Source: Manduca sexta (lineage: Eukaryota; Arthropoda; Insecta; Lepidoptera; Sphingidae). Taken from it: 64,000 nucleotides of DNA. This document shows positions 33,831-45,123 of the stretch, piece after piece. The stretch is from the NCBI RefSeq assembly GCF_014839805.1, contig NC_051131.1:10652913-10716912 (forward strand). Reading direction: 5' to 3'. Positions within the stretch are counted from its first letter, which is position 1; every line of letters starts with the position of its first letter. The notes beneath the pieces were generated by a model that worked only from the letters and a program-made list of their open reading frames with translations, was not told the origin of the DNA and ran no database searches. The position numbers were made by a program, and so were the translations under genes.

Positions 33831-36247
33831 CAAACACTTTAGAACTTGGCCCCCGAATTGAGCGGTCCGTGTCAGAATTATGTACGTTGATACCGCATTG
33901 ATATCGACGCACAATTTATTCGTTTGAGAATTATTTCTTCATTTTCAATTGGATTCCAGGGAGACCTGCTTTTAGTTGCGATAGAAACGCACGTTTTGTC
34001 GATATGTTATGAGTATAGAGCAAGATGGGAAAACTGATGTTTATTTACTATTATAATACAATACTTAGATATATATAAGAATTACATAGCTAAAAGCGTG
34101 AATTAAATAAAATTATTACAAAGAAAATTAATGTCGAAAATATAATTCAGAAAAGCGATTTTAAATTTTTTGTTTACTTATTTATGAAATTCGGAACACT
34201 TGGTTTTAACCCCTGATGGAAATAAAGCAATATATGTATAAATTAAATAAAAAAAAAAAGTAAAGATAAAAAAATATCAAAAATAAAATCTTATAGATGC
34301 CTTGCTGAACGAACGAACGAACGCCGCTTCCGTATTACTCTGGAAATAAAAAAGGAACTCTTTAGCATTATGCATAAGTATAAATATAGATTAACAGAAT
34401 TATCTACAATGACTACCGTGAATTATATTCAGTAAATGCGTTGGATTTTTAACTTTACAAAGTTTTATCTCACAGACCGCGAGCACCTTTAAATGAATCA
34501 TTTCGCAATAGCCTCAGGCAATTAAAAGGAAAGGGTAGTTCTATCATTAACCGGGCGCTCGACGTCTTAACAAGAATATAATGCAATTTTAAAATAATCC
34601 CCGCAAAAAGAAATTAATGCAGGCACCTCGCTGGATTCTCTTTTATCTCCTTAATTGGTTTTCACATCTTACGGTGTAAAAAATATCGTGTTCTTTGTAA
34701 TCTCGAGCGATGTTTTAATAAATATAACGAAGTGATCCCGCTGGGGGTTCGGAAAAATATTGCCGCTCTTAAATAAACTTTCACACTTGAGAGATCAACC
34801 GAATTTTGAGATTTATTTAAGAATAATTAACGCGGGCGGTGATATTTTATTTAAGGATAATTAATGTAGCAACACTGACGAAAAGTTTTGTAGTAAAACA
34901 TTTTGAATTATTAATATTTCGTAAAGATATACATGTTACTGTGAAATTCGAACTTGAGCAAATTCTAGAATTTTCCAGTAATATATTATTGTAAAACCTA
35001 GCATGAACCAAACTCTAAAGGTAAAAGTCAGTTTTTGTATTATTTTTACATTTACGAACTCATGTTTGTATATCTTAATATTTTCTAGTTTATCCTAAAA
35101 TTTACTGATATCTGAATTATTACAGTACAAATAAATTATATTTCTAATTGTTTTCATTTTTTATTACTGACACGCAATGAAATGGCAATAGGCATAAAGC
35201 AACGTAGCCATAGCTCTAAAAATAAGTAAGGCATGTGTCATCGTCTTATTGTAGTCACGTAGCCAGTCTTGGACATAAAATTGGCTAAAACCTCTAAGCT
35301 AAACCACAAATTTTACAATCTACAGATTATCATAAACATTTATCTGACATAGTAGCGGGCAATTGATAAACAATTCCGCCACGTTTATGGCTTACGAGCG
35401 AAGTTTGTGCGTCCGTCTGAACGACTAATACGTTTGTTCGCAGCTTTATCTTCTACTTTAGAGGCTCTTAGCCGTTTTTATAGTCGAAACTTTGCTGTCA
35501 TTTTGTCTTATTTCGAAATATGGACCACTTTTTTCTATAGTTGCGGCCTAACTGCCTTTGTATTAGCATGTTTTGGAAATGTTAGTATTCGATTAATTTA
35601 TATTTTCATTCGCGACGTAGTACTTACAAAATGAGTGACAATTCTAAATGAATCAAAATAAATATTTTGATTGCAACTTGTATCTCAATTTTATTTTACC
35701 CCATAGTTCGAGTTATTATGTTACCATAGTTGAATACAAGCAATAAAATTTCAAACTCACTGTCCACGTTCCATCAATAAACACACAAATAAAATCTCAG
35801 GCACTTACACTTCAGACACTACGAAGTAATGTAATCCACTCATAAAGCCGGCATTAATCCTTCCACTCGACAGTACTGTTGTGTCATCAACGGTAGTCGA
35901 AATTTTAATCACTCCCTCTCTTCGCCCCGGCGATCCCCTCCGACGCCCCTGGGTTCCGGACGACCGCTCCTTACACGATATTCGCATTACTTAGTCCAGG
36001 GCGATAATAAAATTTAATATAATGCCGTAAGGAAGCGGATGCGACCACAATGCCAGACGGCATGAGCTGCGAGATTGATGATTTTTCGTTTTAAATATTG
36101 TTGTGAAATTTTGTTATATTTACTAAAATTTAATATTTACCTTGGTGATTGTGAAAATTATTTAAACGGTGCCAGATGAAAAATTATATATTTAAACATA
36201 TTAGTTTGATAAAACTACGAAATAAATAAAATTCATTGTCGAATTGG

Positions 36248-36283
36248 TAACCTCCTCCTTTTTTTTTTTGAAGTCGGTTAAAA
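36248..36283 (-). repeat. Terminal motif of a lepidopteran repeat (inverted)
   Basis: TAACCTCCTCC, a T-run, then GAAGTCGGTTAAAA is the reverse complement of the motif at 9221-9250. It is present in the first copy of the 6.4-kb duplication and absent from the corresponding place in the second (about 43490). Confidence 0.6.
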
Positions 36284-37120
36284 ATATCTTTCGACGAACA
36301 AACTACGGAAAATTGCTTTCCATAATATTTTCCAACTATTATCATTAATTTGTTTCCTCTTCTTCATATGTATTTACCTGCAAAAAAATATCAATATAAT
36401 CATAAATCAAGTTAATGCAAAAGTTAAATTTTCCGCAAATTCTTTGAAAAGCAATAAAATTAAAACGGCACGCCACGGTTTCTGACTTCGCAGAGCGCCG
36501 CGGGCTGAAGGGTTAGCACTCCGTAGGTACATTGTACGTCCATCTAAGAATGAGGGGTCGCTTGTACCAGGCCAAAATTGAGAAATGGACCGGTTAACGT
36601 TGTTACAGCCCCCTCGGGTGCCAGTGGGATTAAGAACCGGGTTGAATGAAAAATGTTTTGTTTTGCAACTATTCGGAATTTATTGCTAGGTTTTATATGG
36701 TGTAGCGTGTTTTATTTGAGTCAGTTTTAATTTATAGGATTTTATTTATTCAGTCACGTAACTTATACTACTGACTAACAATGTTTGAACTTCGTCTTAA
36801 TGTTGTTGTAAGTAAGATTTAATATTTTGAACTGATTTATCTGATAATTTTCAACGTATAATACATAAAATTATTTTTTAAAAATAATTAAGTACGATAA
36901 TTAGGAAGAGATTTCGATGTTTGCAAAAGTAAGCATTCTGTTTTACGCTGAACAAATTAAGACAAAATATGGTACAGATAAACCATTTTCTTAATACCAT
37001 ACCGCTGACTCACTCATTGAATGCACAAAAATGAACTATATATATCTCATGATTCGGAAATCTTTTTTAAGGAAATTTACAACATTCCGGAGAAACAAAT
37101 AAAGGACGATATTGTCTTTT

Positions 37121-37216
37121 AACATTTTTACCAACGTGAAAATTTTAAATCTCATTTTTACAGCAAAAATTAACATAGGCTATTGTAATACTGAGCCAAC
37201 TATATGAGTTAAAGAC
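37121..37216 (+). repeat. 'ACATGAAAA' family repeat
   Basis: 'TTTTTACCAACGTGAAAATT', 'TTAAATCTCATTTTTACAGC', 'AACATAGGCTATTGTAATAC' and 'TGAGCCAACTATATGAGTTAAAG' (in parts) match the ordered words at 1171-1275. The same copy sits at 44337-44432 in the second block. Confidence 0.65.
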
Positions 37217-37851
37217 TTATCACCGAAATAGTATAAACTGGCACTTTTATTCCGAAAAAGTGTTTAGCAAAGTCGCGAGCAACGCCTAGTTCTTTACATT
37301 AACATAATTGCCTAATGCGGAGTTCAAAGTCAGTGAAAGGTTGCGAGTGGGAACAAGTTTAATTGCCACCAAGCCGGTGCGAGGCGTCAGAACTCTTGCA
37401 CTTTTAAAAACTTACTCGACTTGAGGATGTAAACTCATTAACGTGAGTGCGGGCACTTATTAGACAAGGTGCAGTGGGTTCGAAGCGCCGAGACACATGG
37501 CCGGGAAGGACAGAAGATTAAAAAATCTATGATTACCTACAAGGGTTACAGTAATATTATCTGTACATAGTATATACATAGGTTCGCGCTTTTCACATTT
37601 TTCGCGTAGGCAGAGATATTGACATACTCTAATTTAACCAGCAATATTGTTATGTCCTATGCGGAGCTATTGTCTTCTGCATTACAATATGTTCTTTTTT
37701 AACATTAAGAATCGTCTGATTTCGTCAATAATTTCCTTCTATATTGTTTTAGTATTCTGTATTTCTTGCGCATATTATACACAAAAATTTCATTTTATTA
37801 TATTTTTATTCATACGTATTACGAGTAAATTAATTTGTAATTATATGGCTC

Positions 37852-37950
37852 AGTTATTATATATATATAATATATAATATCAGCCATGTATTATATACTT
37901 GCCCACTGCTGAGCACGGGCCTCTACTACTGAGAGGGAGTTATTATATAT
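37852..37950 (-). mobile_element. Very short 5'-truncated SINE (family 2) with target-site duplications
   Basis: About 70 bases of the SINE 3' end ('CAGCCATGTATTATATACTT', 'GCCCACTGCTGAGCACGGGC', plus strand) stop at CTGAGAGGG. Perfect 13-bp duplications AGTTATTATATAT flank it at 37852-37864 and 37938-37950. The insertion is shared with the second block (45024-45123), so it predates the divergence of the two copies. Confidence 0.85.
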
Positions 37951-39889
37951 TATCATAAAATTGGTAGTTAATCCACACAAAGTGAATCTACAAATGTTAT
38001 TTATTTTAATATTTACTTCATAATATATTTTACTTAACATTTTTATCATAAAAGTTCGCTTATCCCCAAAGCTGTATGTAGCCACATCCTATCTGCATCT
38101 TTAAGAATTCGTTACTCGCACCCAGACCGCATCCGGGTTTCATACCTGTACTCACGTGTTAGCACTAAGCGAGCTCAGATGATGCGAGTGCATTATAAAA
38201 TCAATACTAAAATAGATAATAGAAGGTAACAATGAATATATTCTTTTAAAATAGTGATGTAGTTAAAGTTCTTGCTGTCGAATAAACTATAGATAGTTAA
38301 TGATATAAAAAACTCTCTCGTTATAAAAAACTTAACAAAGAAAGCAATGCATTTGGTACGTTATGATGCCAATCTCAATTCTGATGAATAGTTAGTAGTA
38401 GTAATAGTAATGCTTCTTTTTTTTATTATTATTTAACAAATGGCGTAATACAGAACATAATCTTTATTAACAATACTTAAGCACTGAATTACATTAAGAC
38501 TGGATGGTCTTCCTTAAACCTATGCCCTGATTGAAATTATAACACGAAAACGACATTACAAGAAACAATAACTAATAACTACTTCTGGAATATTTGTAAA
38601 GCAGATTTTTTTATCAAGTCAAAACGATATTAATTACGACAAAACACAATTTGTAACTAATAGACGTGATATATGTTTTGATATGTTATAATTTTTAATT
38701 TACAAAAATAATAATCTACATAATGCATAAAAAACCGACAACTGGAAGTTCATTGTAAGAAACACTGCCGCATTTTAGAAGAACAGAGTTTCGATATTTC
38801 TTACGTTATGGATAGTCCTAAAGCAAAAAGCATTAAGCTTTGCAAATCGCATTTAGATCAAAATCAGGATGGGTTTGTTAAAAAACTGAACTTTTCATTG
38901 TTGTGGGTTAACACGTTATTGCATAAAGAAACAAAGTGAATATTTGGATTATTTCATTTGCTTGCACGTAAATGTACTATTAACTATATTAACAAAACGT
39001 GAACGTAACTCGAACCTTCAATTGTTGATGTTATGTTAAGACACTCGGCAAGCAAAATATATCCATAATGGTGTCACATTACATGCCATACTCTACATTC
39101 CTTATTCTGCCCAAGTTCAGAAAAACACACGTGACAGTCTATTATCGCTATTAACAAACCAGCTTGAAACAAAGACAAATTCAAATTCTTTAAGGAACCC
39201 CAATTAAAATTCTAAAGGCATTTACTACCAAACATCCATATTACATTGTAGAGTCTCGAAGAGAGCTAATAAACTCTCCCGACATGAATAAAATTATAAT
39301 GAATTTCAAAGGATATCGCGTTTATCAAATGCACCGCATATGCATTAGATGCGGAATCCCGTTCAGGAAATGTTTGCGATAGTGTATTCTAAACTGGGAA
39401 TGCAAATAAAATCGCGTTTCCTGGCGACAATTGAGTTATTAGTTTTGTTTGCAGCGGAGTCTGGTGTTTTTGTGTAAAACCGATTTTTGCTGACATGGAT
39501 CGACGTGAATTAAATAAGACAAAAATGGGTCGTTTATTACATATTTTGAATGTAATTTTGATGGAGTTAAGTAATAAAAAAATGCTGAAGGTTATATTTT
39601 TGTCTGTAACGACTAGAGAAGAAAATAAGTAGCGTGATTGATAAAAAAAATATTATTATTCTCTTTATACAACCTTTTTATATTATTTTCAGTGGGTATC
39701 AACATTTCGCATGCTTAATAATTCCAAACAAATCGCATCATAAATACCAAAAGCCAATAACCGGGATTGGATCAGCGTCGCACTAGCGCCAAATAAACGC
39801 AAACACATCGAGCCCGGCTAATCGCTTAATCAAAATTTATTCCGCACTTTGATTTTAAATTTAGAACGCAACATTTATTAGTGGCCCCC

Positions 39890-40389
39890 NNNNNNNNNNN
39901 NNNNNNNNNNNNNNNNNNNNNNNNNNNNNNNNNNNNNNNNNNNNNNNNNNNNNNNNNNNNNNNNNNNNNNNNNNNNNNNNNNNNNNNNNNNNNNNNNNNN
40001 NNNNNNNNNNNNNNNNNNNNNNNNNNNNNNNNNNNNNNNNNNNNNNNNNNNNNNNNNNNNNNNNNNNNNNNNNNNNNNNNNNNNNNNNNNNNNNNNNNNN
40101 NNNNNNNNNNNNNNNNNNNNNNNNNNNNNNNNNNNNNNNNNNNNNNNNNNNNNNNNNNNNNNNNNNNNNNNNNNNNNNNNNNNNNNNNNNNNNNNNNNNN
40201 NNNNNNNNNNNNNNNNNNNNNNNNNNNNNNNNNNNNNNNNNNNNNNNNNNNNNNNNNNNNNNNNNNNNNNNNNNNNNNNNNNNNNNNNNNNNNNNNNNNN
40301 NNNNNNNNNNNNNNNNNNNNNNNNNNNNNNNNNNNNNNNNNNNNNNNNNNNNNNNNNNNNNNNNNNNNNNNNNNNNNNNNNNNNNNNNN
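39890..40389. other. Assembly gap of exactly 500 N
   Basis: Five hundred N characters form a round-number placeholder, not a measured distance. Sequence on its left ends at the last base of one copy of the 6.4-kb block, and sequence on its right begins at the first base of the other. Open frames drawn through it are artefacts. Confidence 0.99.
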
Positions 40390-43043
40390 TTCTCTTCACA
40401 TGATAAATACGCACAAATTACAATAAAATTACGGAACCGTAGCGACATTTGGCATCACGCGCGTTGTATAAGCCGTTCATTAAGCCGTGTTGACAGCATG
40501 CGTGCGCGCCGCCCGCGCCTGGCACCGGCTATCGCGCCACCATCGATGACTAATAAAACCCGCCCATGTTAAAACAACCGTAGACAACTTTTTTTATAAC
40601 CCTGCGCGGACCACTTAAGGCGTCGGTGGACGTAAACGTAACTTGGTAGTGTTACGAACGCGGCGAACGTAGCGGTGCAGTTATCATTTCCTTAGATAAG
40701 TAAGTTTAAGGTAGGTTTTCGCGTGATTTGATGTTAAAAGCGGTAGTGATAATCGCGACCACTTCTAGCAAACACTTTAGAACTTGGCCCCCGAATTGAG
40801 CGGTCCGTGTCAGAATTATGTACGTTGATACCGCATTGATATCGACGCACAATTTATTCGTTTGAGAATTATTTCTTCATTTTCAATTGGATTCCAGGGA
40901 GACCTGCTTTTAGTTGCGATAGAAACGCACGTTTTGTCGATATGTTATGAGTATAGAGCAAGATGGGAAAACTGATGTTTATTTACTATTATAATACAAT
41001 ACTTAGATATATATAAGAATTACATAGCTAAAAGCGTGAAGTAAATAAAATTATTACAAAGAAAATTAATGTCGAAAATATAATTCAGAAAAGCGATTTT
41101 AAATTTTTTGTTTACTTATTTATGAAATTCAGAACACTTGGTTTTAACCCATATAAAGCAATGTATGTATAAAAAAAGTAAAGATAAAAAATATCAAAAA
41201 TAAAATCTTATAGACGACTTGCTTCTGAACGGAACTCCGCCTCCGTATTACTCTGGAAATAAAAAAGGAACTCTTTAGCATTATGCATAAGTATAAATAT
41301 AGATTAACAGAATTATCTACAATGACTACCGTGAATTATATTCAGTAAATGCGTTGGATTTTTAACTTTACAAAGTTTTATCTCACAGACCGCGAGCACC
41401 TTTAAATGAATCATTTCGCAATAGCCTCAGGCAATTAAAAGGAAAGGGTAGTTCTATCATTAACCGGGCGCTCGACGTCTTAACAAGAATATAATGCAAT
41501 TTTAAAATAATCCCCGCAAAAAAGAAATTAATGCAGGCACCTCGCTGGATTCTCTTTTTATCTCCTTAATTGGTTTTCACATCTTACGGTGTAAAAAATA
41601 TCGTGTTCTTTGTAATCTCGAGCGATGTTTTAATAAATATAACGAAGTGATCCCGCTAGGGGTTCGGAAAAATATTGCCGCTCTTAAATAAACTTTCACA
41701 CTTGAGAGATCAACCGAATTTTGAGATTTATTTAAGAATAATTAACGCGGCGGTGATATTTTATTTAAGGATAATTAATGTAGCAACACTGACGAAAAGT
41801 TTTGTAGTAAAACATTTGAATTATTAATATTTCGTAAAGATATACATGTTACTGTGAAATTCCGAACTTGAGCAAATTCTAGAATTTTCCAGTAATATAT
41901 TATTGTAAAACCTAGCATGAACCAAACTCTAAAGGTAAAAGTCAGTTTTTTGTATTATTTTTACATTTACGAACTCATGTTTGTATATCTTAATATTTTC
42001 TAGTTTATCCTAAAATTTACTGATATCTGAATTATTACAGTACAAATAAATTATATTTCTAATTGTTTTCATTTTTTATTACTGACACGCAATGAAATGG
42101 CAATAGGCATAAAGCAACGTAGCCATAGCTCTAAAAATAAGTAAGGCATGTGTCATCGTCTTATTGTAGTCACGTAGCCAGTCTTGGACATAAAAATTGG
42201 CTAAAACCTCTAAGCTAAACCACAAATTTTACAATCTACAGATTATCATAAACATTTATCTGACATAGTAGCGGGCAATTGATAAACAATTCCGCCACGT
42301 TTATGGCTTACGAGCGAAGTTTGTGCGTCCGTCTGAACGACTAATACGTTTGTTCGCAGCTTTATCTTCTACTTTAGAGGCTCTTAGCCGTTTTTATAGT
42401 CGAAACTTTGCTGTCATTTTGTCTTATTTCGAAATATGGACCACTTTTTTCTATAGTTGCGGCCTAACTGCTTTTGTATTAGCATGTTTTGGAATCGTTA
42501 GTATTCTATTCATTTATTATATTTTCTTTCATAAGTAATACCTACAATATGAGTGACAATTCTAATGAATCAAAATTAATATTTTGATTGCATTTTGTAT
42601 CTCAATTTTATTTTACCCCATAGTTCGAGTTATTATTGTTAAATACAAGCAATAAAATTTCAAACTCACTGTCCACGTTCCATCAATAAACACACAAATA
42701 AAAATCTCAGGCACTTACACTTCTGACACTACGAAGTAATGTAATCCACTCATAAAGCCGGCATTAATCCTTCCACTCGGCAGTACTGTTGTGTCATCAA
42801 CGGTAGTCGAAATTTTAATCACTCCTCTCTTCGCCCCGGCGATCCCCTCCGACGCCCCAGGGCTCCGGACGACCGCTCCTTACACGATATTCGCATTACT
42901 TAGTCCAGGGCGATAATAAAATTTAATATAATGCCGTAAGGAAGCGGATGCGACCACAATGCCAGACGGCATGAGCTGCGAGATTGATGATTTTTCGTTT
43001 TAAATATTGTTGTGAAATGTTTGTTATATTTACAAAAATTTTG

Positions 43044-43409
43044 TATTTACATTTAATAAATATAATAATATCAGCCCTGTATTATATACTTGCCCACTGC
43101 TGAGCACGGGCCTCCTCTACTACTGAGAGGGATTAGGCCTTAGTCCACCACGCTGGCCTAGTGCGGATTGGTAGACTTCACACACCCTCAAAATTCCTAT
43201 AGAGAACTTCTCAGGTATGCAGGTTTCCTCGCGATGTTTTCCTTCACCGTTAAAGCAAGCGATAATTCAAAAAGAATAAACACATATTTTTTTAGAAAAT
43301 CAGACGTGTGTGACCTTCGGATTTGAACCTGCGGACATTCGTCCAGCAGTCCGTTCCACAACCAACAAGGCTATCGCCGCTTTTACATTTTACATTTTTA
43401 TTTACATTT
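43044..43409 (-). mobile_element. tRNA-derived SINE with ATT tail (family 2), absent from the paired copy
   Basis: On the minus strand the head is at 43381 ('AGCGGCGATAGCCTTGTTGG') and the B box is GGTTCAAATCC. The body shares 'AGTCTACCAATCCGCACTAG' and 'CAGCAGTGGGCAAGTATATA', and an AT-rich tail lies near 43061. TATTTACATTT occurs at 43044-43054 and again at 43399-43409, with a TTTACATT slippage stretch between the second and the SINE head. The corresponding empty site in the first copy (about 36133-36150) reads TATTTACCTTGGTGATT, which confirms an insertion rather than a deletion. Confidence 0.93.
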
Positions 43410-44336
43410 GGTGATTGTGAAAATTATTTAAACGGTGCCATATGAAAATTTATATAGTTAAACATATTCGTATGATAAAATTATAAAATAAAAATGTCTT
43501 TCACTCTCAGCAACAACGATCACTGCAAAATGGTTTTCCATAATATTTTCCAACTATTATCATTGATTTGTTTCCTCTTACTTCCTATGTATTTACCTGC
43601 AAAAAAATATCAATATAATCATAAATCCAGTTAATGCAAAAGTTAAATTTTCCGCAAATTCTTTGAAAAGCAATAAAATTAAAACGGCACGCCACGGTTT
43701 CTGACTTCGCAGAGCGCCGCGGGCTGAAGGGTTAGCACTCCGTAGGTACATTGTACGTCCATCTAAGAATGAGGGGTCGCTTCGTACCAGGCCAAAATTG
43801 AGAAATGGACCGGTTAACGTTGTTACAGCTCCCCGGTGCCAGTGGATTAAGAACCGGGTTGAATGAAAAATGTTTTGTTTTGCAACTATTCGGAATTTAT
43901 TGCTAGTTTTATATGGTGTAGCGTGTTTTATTTGAGTCAGTTTTAATTTATAGGGATTTTATTTATTCAGTCACGTAACTTATACTACTGACTAACAATG
44001 TTTGAACTTCGTCTTAATGTTGTTGTAAGTAAGATTTAATATTTTGAACTGATTTATCTGATAATTTTCAACGTAATAATACATAAAATTATTTTTTTAA
44101 AAAATAATTAAGTACGATAATTAGGAAGAGATTTCGATGTTTGCAAAAGTAAGCATTCTGTTTTTACGCTGAACAAATTAAGACAAAATATGGTACAGAT
44201 AAACCATTTTCTTAATACCATACCGCTGACTCACTATTGAATGTACAAAAATGAACTACATATATCACATGATTCTACATCTTTTTAAGTGAAATTTACA
44301 ACATTCCGGAGAAATAAATAAAGGACGATATTGTCT

Positions 44337-44432
44337 TTTAACATTTTTACCAACGTGAAAATTTTAAATCTCACTTTTACAGCAAAAATTAACATAGGCT
44401 ATTGTAATACTGAGCCAACTATATGAGTTAAA
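44337..44432 (+). repeat. 'ACATGAAAA' family repeat, second-block copy
   Basis: This is the counterpart of 37121-37216 with a few substitutions (for example TCTCACTTTTACAGC for TCTCATTTTTACAGC). Confidence 0.65.
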
Positions 44433-45023
44433 GACTTATCACCGAAATAATATAAACAGGCACTTTTATTCCGAAAAAGTGTTTAGCAAAGTCGCGAGCA
44501 ACGCCTAGTTCTTTACATTAACATAATTGCCTAATGCGGAGTTCAAAGTCAGTGAAAGGTTGCGAGTGGGAACAAGTTTAATTGCCACCAAGCCGGTGCG
44601 AGGCGTCAGAACTCTTGCACTTTTAAAAACTTACTCGACTTGAGGATGTAAACTCATTAACGTGAGTGCGGGCACTTATTAGACAAGGTGCAGTGGGTTC
44701 GAAGCGCCGAGACACATGGCCGGGAAGGACAGAAGATTAAAAAATCTATGATTACCTACAAGGGTTACAGTAATATTATCTGTACATAGTATATACATAG
44801 GTTCGCGCTTTTCACATTTTTCGCGTAGGCAGAGATATTGACATACTCTAATTTAACCAGCAATATTGTTATGTCCTATTGTCTTCTGCATTACAATATG
44901 TCTTCTGCATTACACTATGTTAGTATTCTGTATTTCTTGCGCATATTATACACAAAAATTTCATTTTATTATATTTTTATTCATACGTATTACGAGTAAA
45001 TTAATTGTGTAATTATATGGCTC

Positions 45024-45123
45024 AGTTATTATATATATAATATATAATATCAGCCATGTATTATATACTTGCCCACTGCTGAGCACGGGCCTCCTCTACT
45101 ACTGAGAGGGAGTTATTATATAT
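45024..45123 (-). mobile_element. Very short truncated SINE (family 2), second-block copy
   Basis: Same insertion as 37852-37950, with duplications AGTTATTATATAT at 45024-45036 and 45111-45123. It keeps a CCTCCTCTACTACTG reading where the first copy has CCTCTACTACTG, a three-base indel. Confidence 0.85.

Larger units (their letters stand above)
33453..39889 (+). repeat. First copy of a 6.4-kb direct duplication, ends at the assembly gap
   Basis: From 33453 (TTCTCTTCACATGATAAATA) to 39889 (TTATTAGTGGCCCCC) this block is repeated almost base for base at 40390-46884. Sampled stretches differ by about one to two percent substitutions plus many small indels. It ends on the base before the 500-N gap. 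It contains no convincing gene. A 75-codon frame at 35407 also exists in the second copy, but it starts with GTG and its end differs. Copy-specific features: a GGAGGAGG-type terminus at 36248-36283 and segments at about 37651-37735 and 39331-39548 lacking in the other copy. The most likely explanation is an allelic contig end left unmerged. Confidence 0.92.

Noticed and set aside
35407..35634. 75-codon frame that is also present at 42323-42538
   Set aside because: Its recurrence is explained by the 6.4-kb duplicated block, not by selection. It begins with GTG and the C-terminal part differs between copies.
39861..40448. Open frames of 178-195 codons on both strands across the gap
   Set aside because: They consist almost entirely of N and have no sequence support.
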